11,135 nt of DNA. Origin: Pseudomonadota bacterium. Lineage in GTDB: Bacteria > Pseudomonadota > Gammaproteobacteria > Burkholderiales > Burkholderiaceae_C. Below the pieces are notes generated by a model that searched no databases, was not told the DNA's origin, and saw only the letters and a list, made by a program, of their open reading frames with translations. Location of the stretch: assembly GCA_023442945.1 (NCBI GenBank), contig JAEZWW010000106.1:1-11135 (forward strand), written 5' to 3'. Positions 5,352-11,135 of this stretch are shown piece after piece; position 1 is the first letter of the stretch; each line of letters begins with the position of its first letter. The position numbers were made by a program, and so were the translations under genes.

Positions 5352-6707
5352 ATGGGGTTCGACATCGGACAAGTCGTCAACACGGGGCGCCGCTGGCTGG
5401 GTGACGCCGCGGACAAGGTCGATGAGGTCAAGAGCCAGGTCGGCTCGGCCATCGACGGCGCCGTGCACGAGGGCGAGAAGAAGCTTGACCAGTTCCGCCA
5501 CGACCTGGTCGGCTTCGGCCAGGAGCACGGTGGCGTGGTCGGCGGCACGCTGGCGAAGATGGCGTCCGACCAGCTCGGCCAGACCGAAGGCGGCCTGCTC
5601 GCGGTCTACGACATGGGCAAGGGCGTGGTCCAGCTGGCCGACGGGGTGAACAAGCTCACCAGCCCGGTTGAATGGGCTACGCACGGCGACCGCAACTTGC
5701 AGCGCCTGGAAACCGCCGGCGCGGCCGCCACCGCCCTCAGCAACCTCGGCAACCCGGCCGTCTGGGTCACCAACCCGCAGGCCAACCTGAACACCGGCAA
5801 AGCGTTGTGGGACGGCGTGACCCAGGGCTACCAGGACGCAGCCAAGCAAGGCGACTATTCCAAATTCATCGGCCGCCTGGCGGTGGACGTGGGCAGCATG
5901 TTCATCGGCGCGGGCGAAGCCAACGCCGGCATCAAGGGCGCTGAAGGCGCGGGCGCCGTCGCCAAGCTGGGCGAAGGGGCCAATGCCGCGGGCAAAGTGG
6001 GTGAAGGCGCAGGCGGTGTCAGCAAGCTGAGCGAAGGTGCGGCGGGCGCCGCCAAGGCTGGCGAAGCGGCGGGCGCCGCCAAGACCGGTGAAGCGGCGGG
6101 CGAAGCCACCGGTGCTGGCAGCCGTGCCACCGGCAAGGCCGCGCCGGCGGAAGCCGGGCTGGACGAGATCTTGCGCAAGGCCGACACCGGCACCAGCGTC
6201 CGCGGCAAGCGCCTGTACAACTTCACCGACGCCGACGAATTCAACACCGCCGCCAACGCGGCCAAGCCCGACGCGGTCTACCAGATGGGCGACTTCCGCT
6301 GGACCACCGACGGCCAAGGCCGCGTGGCCACGGCCGAAGGCAAGGTCGAACTGGCCCCCATGGGCCGCAACGATCCCAAGCTGCAAACTGCCATCGGCAA
6401 TGAAGGCAAGACCACCGACGTCGGCTTTCACCTGATTGCCGACCGCTTCGGCGCGCCAACCAACCGCCTCAACGTGGTGCCGGGCAACGGCAAGCCCATC
6501 GGCGACGGCCTGCCCAACCTGAACAACGGGGCGTACAAGCAGTTCGAGAACAACCTGGCCACCCTGCGCGCCGAGGGCAAGGCGGTCGATATGCGCGTGC
6601 ACGCCCAATACAATCCCGGCAACACCAGTGCCCGCCCTGACGCCTTCGTCGCCGAATACCGTGTCGACGGCGGCCGTTGGGTGTCCCAGAAATTCATCAA
6701 CAAGTAA
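5352..6707 (+). CDS. Polymorphic toxin with C-terminal DNA/RNA non-specific endonuclease domain
   Basis: This 451-residue protein fits the toxin layout of a long N-terminal region and a short C-terminal enzyme. The C-terminus (about 335-451) resembles the DNA/RNA non-specific endonuclease family Endonuclea_NS_2, which cleaves nucleic acid with a bound metal. Visible motifs are DVGFHLIADRFGAPTN, with probable catalytic base H360; LNVVPGN (N374, N379); NNGAYKQFENN, with E399; and SARPDAFVAEYRVDG. Residues 1-190 are helical and carry Gly-rich segments (GVVGGTLAKM; RLAVDVGSMFIGAG). Residues 195-265 are an Ala/Gly/Lys/Glu linker with repeated EGAG/GEAA units. I see no signal peptide, PAAR, RHS, VgrG or LXG module, so the export route is unknown. 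ATG 5352 has a strong AGGGGA site. The immunity gene follows 5 nt later. Family call good; that it is a secreted antibacterial toxin is inference. Confidence 0.82.
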   Translation: MGFDIGQVVNTGRRWLGDAADKVDEVKSQVGSAIDGAVHEGEKKLDQFRHDLVGFGQEHGGVVGGTLAKMASDQLGQTEGGLLAVYDMGKGVVQLADGVNKLTSPVEWATHGDRNLQRLETAGAAATALSNLGNPAVWVTNPQANLNTGKALWDGVTQGYQDAAKQGDYSKFIGRLAVDVGSMFIGAGEANAGIKGAEGAGAVAKLGEGANAAGKVGEGAGGVSKLSEGAAGAAKAGEAAGAAKTGEAAGEATGAGSRATGKAAPAEAGLDEILRKADTGTSVRGKRLYNFTDADEFNTAANAAKPDAVYQMGDFRWTTDGQGRVATAEGKVELAPMGRNDPKLQTAIGNEGKTTDVGFHLIADRFGAPTNRLNVVPGNGKPIGDGLPNLNNGAYKQFENNLATLRAEGKAVDMRVHAQYNPGNTSARPDAFVAEYRVDGGRWVSQKFINK

Positions 6708-6712
6708 GCACG

Positions 6713-7138
6713 ATGGACAGCCTTCCCCAAGCCTATGCCGACACGGTCCAAGCGGTCGCCGCCAGCGTCAGCGACGTCTACGAAGGCGAATGGGGCGCAC
6801 GGCAATGGCAGCGCATCGTGGTCGACCACGAAAGCCTGCTGCACACGGCCGAGCCGCAGACCAGCACCATTGCGTTCGCCATCGCCCAGGCGCCGCAAGG
6901 CCCGCTGGAGCAGGTTGACTTCCGGCTGTCCGATGCGGCCGAGCAAGGCTTCAAACGCATCGCCGACATCGCCCATGCGCAAAAAGGCCAGTACTGGACG
7001 GTGTGCCGCCTGACCATCGAACGCGACGGCAGCTACAAGGTCGATTTCTCGTACGACAAGCCCTACCGCTTGAGCGGGCACCTGCAAGACACGCGCTTCG
7101 ACGACTACCTGAAGCAGTACCTGGCGGAACAGCGCTGA
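6713..7138 (+). CDS. YezG/DUF600-like immunity protein for the nuclease toxin
   Basis: This 141-residue acidic cytoplasmic protein starts 5 nt after the toxin stop codon, the expected place for the antidote. The C-terminal half shows the DUF600/YezG-like pattern: a helix SDAAEQGFKRIADIAHAQ (73-90), then the strand YWTVCRLTIERDGSYKVDF (94-112), the SYDKPYRLSG turn (113-122) and a final RFDDYLKQYL helix (128-137). In Bacillus, YezG neutralises an NS_2-type nuclease, so the pairing agrees with known family biology. No membrane segment or signal peptide is seen, fitting a cytosolic inhibitor. ATG 6713 is chosen over the in-frame TTG 6677, which lies inside the toxin gene. Its ribosome site is weak, consistent with coupled translation. 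Direct binding to the neighbour is inferred from position. Confidence 0.75.
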   Translation: MDSLPQAYADTVQAVAASVSDVYEGEWGARQWQRIVVDHESLLHTAEPQTSTIAFAIAQAPQGPLEQVDFRLSDAAEQGFKRIADIAHAQKGQYWTVCRLTIERDGSYKVDFSYDKPYRLSGHLQDTRFDDYLKQYLAEQR

Positions 7139-7217
7139 GATTGGCTGGCGCGGCCCCGCGCAGCCGTGCCCCGGACATGCCCGACTGCGTTGCCGGCTCC
7201 GTCCTGCGGCGACCGAC

Positions 7218-7661
7218 TGGCCCCCTGTCGACGAGGTCGCCGCGTACCACGGCGCGACTTTTCCGCCCGACTACCGCGCGCTGCAGGCCCATTGCCACGG
7301 CGGCGTCCCGGTACGACTCTGCTTTGACTGCGGCGGCGTTCAGAGGCTCATCGAGCGTTGGCTGCCCCTGATGGACGGCGCCACATTGGCCAACGCCAAC
7401 GCCGATGGCTGGGTCGACGTGGAGGTGGTGGCGTCACAGCTGGACGCGCGCCTGGCGACCAACCCGGAGGGCGAGCACATGGACCTGATCCCGATCGCCG
7501 CCTTGTTCGCCGGCGACTTCGTGGTGCTGGACTACCGCCAGATCCGCACCCTGCCAAGCGTGGGCGTGTGGGACCACGAAGCCTCAATCGATTTCGCGCC
7601 GGTGGTGCACACCGTGGCGCCCACGCTGGCGACCTTCTTGGCGCTGCTGCGCGCCGCCTGA
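7218..7661 (+). CDS. SUKH (SMI1/KNR4-like) immunity protein, start codon missing or frameshifted
   Basis: The plus-strand frame encoding VDEVAAYHGATFPPDYRAL (from 7227), then HGGVPV, RLCFDCGG and LIERWLPLMDG is typical of a SUKH N-terminus. It runs on through LIPIAALFAGDFVVLDYRQ and VGVWDHEASIDFAPV to the last helix and TGA at 7659-7661. SUKH proteins are antidotes to many nuclease toxins. The frame is open back to a TGA at 7110-7112 but has no ATG, GTG or TTG before ATG 7371, which falls in mid-domain. An ATG at 7177 lies in another frame. One extra C in the C5 run at 7221-7225 would join it to the domain (MPDCVAGSVLRRPTGPPVDEV). The likely explanations are a one-base deletion (pseudogene), a sequencing error or a rare start. 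The coordinates mark the conserved part. Its cognate toxin is not present; it may be an orphan antidote. Confidence 0.7.
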   Translation, partial: WPPVDEVAAYHGATFPPDYRALQAHCHGGVPVRLCFDCGGVQRLIERWLPLMDGATLANANADGWVDVEVVASQLDARLATNPEGEHMDLIPIAALFAGDFVVLDYRQIRTLPSVGVWDHEASIDFAPVVHTVAPTLATFLALLRAA

Positions 7662-7679
7662 GCGCGCTGCTCCAGTGCC

Positions 7680-8240
7680 CTACCCGCGCCGGCGTGACGC
7701 CATCTCATCACCGATGCGCGGCAGCGCGTCGTCGTCAATGACGGCCTGCGCCGCCGGGTAAACCAGCGATTCCTCCAGCGGAATGTGGCGCGCGTACGCC
7801 TGCACGAAGTCGTGCGCCATGGCGCGCTCGGTCTCGGTCGCGGGCGGGCACGGTGCTGCGCCTTCCGGTGCGTCGCGCCAGCGCAGCAGCATGGAGCGCA
7901 GCCGCTCCCACATGGCGTGCATCAGCACGTGCTCGGTCTGCAAGGTGGCGACGGCCGCGCGCACGGCGGCGTCGGGGTGGTCCTGCAGGCGCGGGAAGAC
8001 GTGGCGCTCCTCGTCCTCGTGGTGCAGTGGGCCCGCCAGGTCGAAGTAACGCAGCACGTCGGCGGCGGCGCTGCGCGCGTTGGCGTCGCAGCCCTGCTGG
8101 TCGACGTGGGCGATCAAGCGCTGCAGCAAGTCCAGGCTGCGTTGCACGCGTTCGTGGCAGGCGGCCAGCATCTCGAAGGGTTCGTCGAAGCCGACGCTGG
8201 GCGAGGTCAAACCGGGAAACGAAACGGTTGTGGCACGCAT
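7680..8240 (-). CDS. Hemerythrin-like HHE-domain protein
   Basis: This 186-residue protein is built on a four-helix hemerythrin-type bundle that binds a di-iron centre. Candidate ligands are spaced as in the family: H29 in the first helix, H74 and E78 in LHHEDEERHVFP, H104 and H108 in TEHVLMHAMWERL, and H152 and E156 in RHIPLEESLVYPA. Proteins of this kind sense or buffer oxygen, nitric oxide or iron; the exact role here cannot be read from sequence. It is cytoplasmic, with no signal peptide. It is convergent with the SUKH gene (18 nt between stops) and divergent from tamA across a 148-nt gap that holds an 18-bp palindrome. ATG 8240 is the natural start, although its ribosome site is poor. 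Confidence 0.88.
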   Translation of the reverse strand: MRATTVSFPGLTSPSVGFDEPFEMLAACHERVQRSLDLLQRLIAHVDQQGCDANARSAAADVLRYFDLAGPLHHEDEERHVFPRLQDHPDAAVRAAVATLQTEHVLMHAMWERLRSMLLRWRDAPEGAAPCPPATETERAMAHDFVQAYARHIPLEESLVYPAAQAVIDDDALPRIGDEMASRRRG

Positions 8241-8283
8241 ACCGCAATTGTCGACCTCGGCCCCTGCCCGAACAGGTGCGTTC

Positions 8284-8301
8284 TGGCCAAAGCTTTAGCC
8301 A
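8284..8301. promoter_or_regulatory. 18-bp near-perfect palindrome between hemerythrin gene and tamA
   Basis: TGGCCAAAGCTTTAGCCA reads almost the same on both strands; only one pair of symmetric positions fails (16 of 18 symmetrical). It lies about 45 nt from the hemerythrin start and about 90 nt from the tamA start. This suits an operator for a dimeric regulator of one or both genes. No regulator is identified. Confidence 0.4.
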
Positions 8302-8352
8302 GATCAAACTTTTATCTGTAACAAACGGTCGCCACCCCGCGCCGCAGCGGCC

Positions 8353-8379
8353 TTGTCCGACAAAGTGACCCACTACACT
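8353..8379 (+). promoter_or_regulatory. Possible tamA promoter with overlapping dyad
   Basis: The dyad TTGTC-c-GACAA (8353-8363) overlaps a -35-like TTGTCC. TACACT (8374-8379) could be a -10, but the spacer is only 15 nt and the site is just 9 nt from ATG 8389. This is weak. Confidence 0.2.
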
Positions 8380-8388
8380 CGGTCGTTC

Positions 8389-10308
8389 ATGAAGTCTGGA
8401 CACGCGACACGGCGGATTCACAAGCTGCTGCCCTGGCTGCTGGCCCTCACGGTGGGCCTGCCCGGGTGCGCGGTGTTCCGCGGCGACGACGAAGCTGCCG
8501 CGGCGCCCTCGCCCGCCGCCAGCGAAGCCCCGGGCGCCGTCACGGCCAGCGGCGACGTGGGCGCGGCGGGCGACACGCCGGCCGTCGCCGCCTTCGACAT
8601 CCGCGTTGAAACCGAGGACGAAGACCTCAAGACCCTGGTCGAACACCACAACGAGCTGCAGCGCTTTCGCGCCGTGGCGGACCTGGACGAAGCCGAATTC
8701 GCGCGCCTGATGGCCGTGACCGAAAGCGACGTGCGCAACCTGCTCGGCACCGAGGGCTACTTCAACCCGCAGATCAAGGTGCGCCGCGAAGACAAGCCGG
8801 GCGCCAAGCCGGTGGTGGTGATCGCCATCACGCCGGGCGAGCCGACGACGATCCAGCGCGTCAACATCGAATTCGAGGGTGACATCGCCCAGTCCACCGA
8901 TTCGGACGCGGTCAAGCAGCGCGAGACCATCGTGGACGACTGGGGCCTGCCCGAAGGCCGGCGCTTCACCCAGAGCCGCTGGTCCAGCGCCAAAACCGGC
9001 GCGCTGCGCCACCTGGTCGAGCGGCGCTACCCGCGCGGGCGCATCAGCTACAGCGTGGCCGACGTCAGCGCGGCTGAGGCGCAGGCCAAGCTGGGGTTGC
9101 GGCTGGACTCCGGCCCGCTGTTCCGCCTGGGCCCGGCGACGGTGCGCGGCGCCAAGCGCTACCCGCCCGAGCTGGCCGAGCGGCTGTCGTGGCTCAAACC
9201 CGGCGACATTTACGACCAGAAGAAGCTGGTCGACGCGCAGCAGCGCCTGGCCGGCAGCGGCTATTACGACTCGGCCTACATCAGCATCGACCCGGAAGGC
9301 GAGCCCGGCGCCGTGCCCGTGAACTACACGGTGCGCGAAGCCAAGCGCCACAAGGTGCAGCTGGGCGTCGGCTACAGCACCGACGGCGGCCCGCGCGTGA
9401 CGCTGGAGCACCGCGACAACCAGGCGCTGGGCACCAGCTGGCGCGCCGACACCAAGCTCAACCTCGACCGCAAGTCGCCCCTCGTGCAGACCGAATGGAC
9501 CTCGCTGCCGCGCGCCAGCGGCTGGCGCTGGGCGGCGTTGGCGCGCTACATGCGCCAGGACGATGGGGCGCTGAACACCACGTCGCAAACCTTGCGCGTC
9601 GGCACGATCAAGACCGAAGAGAAATACGACCGCAACTTCTACCTGCAGTACGACCACGCCAGCGTCACCGGCTCGGGCAGCCGCGTGCTGCCCAGCGCGC
9701 TGCTGGGCGACGGCGCCGCCATCAGCGCCAACTACGCTTGGACGGGCCGTTATTTCAATCAGTTGCCGATTCCCACCGGTGGCTACGGTTTGTCGGGCGA
9801 GGTCGGCGCGGGCATGACCCTGGCGGGCGAGCGCAAACCCTTTGTCCGGGTGCTGGGGCGCTGGCTGGGCATCCGGCCCATCGGCGACGGCAGCAGCCGC
9901 GTGGTGATGCGCACCGAAGCCGGCGCGGTGCTGGCGTCCAAGCAGGCGCGCCTGCCGTCCACCTACCTGTTTCGCACCGGCGGCGACACCACGGTGCGCG
10001 GCTACGGCTATCGGCGCATCGGCATCGACTACGGGGGCGACCTGATCGGCCCCGGCCGCTACATGGCCGTGGGCAGCGTCGAATGGCAGCGCCCGATCCT
10101 GCAGGACCGCTTCCCCGGCTTGCTGGAACACACCTTGTTCGTCGACGTGGGCAGCGTGGCCAACGAGGCGCGCAACCTGCGCCCGTACTGGGGCGTGGGC
10201 ACCGGCCTGCGCCTGATCACGCCTGTGGGCCCGATGGAGCTGGCGGTGGCCTATGGCCTGAAGACCAAGTCGATCCGCCTGCACATGACGGTGGGGTTCG
10301 TCTTCTGA
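8389..10308 (+). CDS. tamA: TamA, Omp85-family outer-membrane translocation and assembly protein
   Basis: This 639-residue protein forms the outer-membrane half of the TAM complex, which with TamB inserts some beta-barrel proteins and moves lipids. The N-terminus is export-like: basic residues, a hydrophobic run LLPWLLALTVGLPG, then C27 in an LPGC lipobox-like site. A low-complexity Ala/Pro/Asp linker follows (about 33-65). Three POTRA-like domains span roughly 66-318 (GTEGYFNPQIKVRRE; GPATVRGAKRYPPE; GSGYYDSAYISI). The Bac_surface_Ag barrel follows, with the Omp85 signature TTVRGYGYRRIG (534-545) and a terminal beta-signal ending MTVGFVF. ATG 8389 is preferred because it gives the export signal; in-frame TTG 8353 and GTG 8365 would bury it. 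The stop codon TGA 10306-10308 overlaps the tamB ATG. Length is usual for TamA with a linker. Confidence 0.9.
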   Translation: MKSGHATRRIHKLLPWLLALTVGLPGCAVFRGDDEAAAAPSPAASEAPGAVTASGDVGAAGDTPAVAAFDIRVETEDEDLKTLVEHHNELQRFRAVADLDEAEFARLMAVTESDVRNLLGTEGYFNPQIKVRREDKPGAKPVVVIAITPGEPTTIQRVNIEFEGDIAQSTDSDAVKQRETIVDDWGLPEGRRFTQSRWSSAKTGALRHLVERRYPRGRISYSVADVSAAEAQAKLGLRLDSGPLFRLGPATVRGAKRYPPELAERLSWLKPGDIYDQKKLVDAQQRLAGSGYYDSAYISIDPEGEPGAVPVNYTVREAKRHKVQLGVGYSTDGGPRVTLEHRDNQALGTSWRADTKLNLDRKSPLVQTEWTSLPRASGWRWAALARYMRQDDGALNTTSQTLRVGTIKTEEKYDRNFYLQYDHASVTGSGSRVLPSALLGDGAAISANYAWTGRYFNQLPIPTGGYGLSGEVGAGMTLAGERKPFVRVLGRWLGIRPIGDGSSRVVMRTEAGAVLASKQARLPSTYLFRTGGDTTVRGYGYRRIGIDYGGDLIGPGRYMAVGSVEWQRPILQDRFPGLLEHTLFVDVGSVANEARNLRPYWGVGTGLRLITPVGPMELAVAYGLKTKSIRLHMTVGFVF

Positions 10309-11135
10309 TGGCCGAGGGCACGCCTGCCGAGGCGACGTCGGCGACCACAGACGCTATCAATTCAGAAGCTGTCCGCGCAGATGGCTCTAGGGCTGCAGGC
10401 CAAAATCATTCAAAAACACCGCCGCCGCGCCGCCGCGGGCCGCTGCGCTGGCTGCTGTGGGCCGTGCTGGCGCTGCTCTTGCTGCTGGCCCTGGCGCTGG
10501 GCGGGGTGTGGATCTGGGCGGGCAGCGAAGGCTCGCTGGCCACCGCGCTGCGCCTGGCCGGCGCGCAACAGCCCCTGGTCACCGACGAAGTCACCGGCAC
10601 CGTGCGCGGCGGCGGCAAGGTGCGCCGCCTGGTGTGGAACAAGGCCGGCCTGCGCGTCGAAGTGCAGGACGCCGAACTGCTGTGGACCCCCGGCGCGCTG
10701 CTGCACCGCACGCTGCAGATCGACCAGCTGACAGCCAGCCGCATCGTCGTGGACGACCGGCGGCCCAAGAGCGCCGAGCCCTCGGCCGGCCCACCCACAT
10801 CGCTGGCGCTGCCGCTGAACATCGAAGTCAAGGCCTTGCGCGCGGGCGAGCTGCGCTGGGCGGGGCCGCCGCCCTACGCCCTGTCCGACGTCGCCGGGCG
10901 CTTTGCCTACGACGGCAAGGCGCACGCGCTGGAACTGGACAGCGCCCACATCGAAGGCGGCCAGTACCGCGCCCGCGCCCGCATCACCGCCCACGCGCCG
11001 ATCTCGCTCGACGTGGCCCTGGCCGGCGCGCTGACGGCCCCCGTCCCCGGCGCCGAAGCGCCCGTGCCCCTGACCCTGCAAGCCACGCTGGCCGGCCCAC
11101 TGACCGAGATGCGGGCGCAGGCCGATCTGCAGGCC
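10308..11135 (+). CDS. tamB: TamB, translocation and assembly module inner-membrane protein (3' end outside window)
   Basis: These are the first 276 codons of TamB, the long inner-membrane-anchored partner of TamA that bridges the periplasm. The ATG at 10308-10310 shares its A with the tamA stop (TGATG), indicating coupled translation. A cytoplasmic tail of about 46 residues ends in PPPRRRGPLRW and is followed by one membrane anchor (about 47-70, WAVLALLLLLALALGGVWIW). The periplasmic part begins with the family's SLATALRLAG and TGTVRGGG, then short amphipathic strand repeats (LRVEVQDAELLWTPGALLH; LTASRIVVDDRRP). No in-frame ATG, GTG or TTG occurs between codon 1 and codon 53, so the tail must be translated. 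Codons 16-32 or slightly more come from a dispersed repeat. The C-terminal TamB/DUF490 domain lies beyond the window. Confidence 0.9.
   Translation, partial: MAEGTPAEATSATTDAINSEAVRADGSRAAGQNHSKTPPPRRRGPLRWLLWAVLALLLLLALALGGVWIWAGSEGSLATALRLAGAQQPLVTDEVTGTVRGGGKVRRLVWNKAGLRVEVQDAELLWTPGALLHRTLQIDQLTASRIVVDDRRPKSAEPSAGPPTSLALPLNIEVKALRAGELRWAGPPPYALSDVAGRFAYDGKAHALELDSAHIEGGQYRARARITAHAPISLDVALAGALTAPVPGAEAPVPLTLQATLAGPLTEMRAQADLQA
10353..10401 (+). repeat. Comamonadaceae-type dispersed repeat, copy B, inside tamB
   Basis: This second 49-nt copy aligns without gaps to 5131-5179 (36 of 49 identical by hand count); similarity to the family as I remember it may continue through AAAATCATTCAAAAA to about 10417. 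It is read in frame as tamB codons 16-32 (AINSEAVRADGSRAAGQ), in the cytoplasmic tail just before the basic stretch and membrane anchor. The usual internal hairpin is less regular here. Confidence 0.7.

Noticed and set aside
5934..6146. CRISPR-like or tandem DNA repeat
   Set aside because: The periodicity is at protein level with diverged codons; there are no uniform spacers or identical DNA repeats.
5136..6608. 490-residue minus-strand open frame
   Set aside because: It is antisense to the toxin gene and rich in low-complexity Ala/Gly mirrored from the toxin linker.
7221..7230. Programmed -1 frameshift for the SUKH gene
   Set aside because: The C-run is not a recognised slippery heptamer in the needed phase, and no strong downstream stem was found. 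A simple indel or rare start is more likely.
7735..10284. 849-residue minus-strand open frame
   Set aside because: It lies opposite tamA and partly overlaps the hemerythrin gene. Its composition is dominated by Ala, Arg and Gly with no domain, so it is a GC-driven shadow.
1..11135. tRNA, rRNA or riboswitch
   Set aside because: No cloverleaf-like T-arm sequence, rRNA segment or known riboswitch core was noticed in the intergenic gaps, all of which are shorter than 250 nt.

Overview
The window looks like chromosomal DNA of a high-GC betaproteobacterium, most likely Comamonadaceae. The grounds are GC-rich codon use, a tamA-tamB pair that overlaps at its stop and start codons, and two copies of a short dispersed repeat (core CTCTAGGGCT..CAGGCC) that I recognise from Acidovorax-like genomes. 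All assignments come from reading the sequence; no database search was run.

Layout. (1) Positions 1-1324, plus strand: the 3' end of a MoxR-type AAA+ ATPase, a 75-residue two-helix membrane protein and a GNAT acetyltransferase, tightly packed. (2) Positions 1345-2208: a clearly AT-richer gene for a two-TM AbiC-like (putative phage abortive infection) protein, followed by a hairpin-bearing convergent gap. (3) Positions 2336-3820, minus strand: a two-HKD cardiolipin synthase. (4) Positions 3956-5143, plus strand, divergent from it: a CoxE-like VWA protein, the usual partner of MoxR ATPases, here separated from its ATPase by about 3.5 kb. Its stop codon lies inside one copy of the dispersed repeat. 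(5) Positions 5352-7661: a toxin-immunity island with a 451-residue protein ending in a DNA/RNA non-specific endonuclease domain, a YezG/DUF600-like immunity protein 5 nt downstream, and a SUKH-family immunity gene whose reading frame has no normal start codon. (6) Positions 7680-8240, minus strand: a hemerythrin-like HHE protein. (7) Positions 8389-11135, plus strand: tamA (Omp85 family, with a lipobox-like signal sequence) and the 5' part of tamB. The second repeat copy is read in frame as part of the cytoplasmic tail of TamB.

How the parts work together. MoxR and VWA proteins normally act as a chaperone pair. The AbiC-like gene between them looks like a transferred anti-phage gene. The nuclease, YezG-like and SUKH genes form an interbacterial-conflict cassette with no recognisable delivery module nearby. 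TamA and TamB form the envelope-spanning translocation and assembly complex. The items most worth following up are the AT-rich AbiC-like gene inside the split MoxR/VWA locus, the nuclease cassette with its damaged or non-canonical SUKH gene, and the repeat used as TamB coding sequence.
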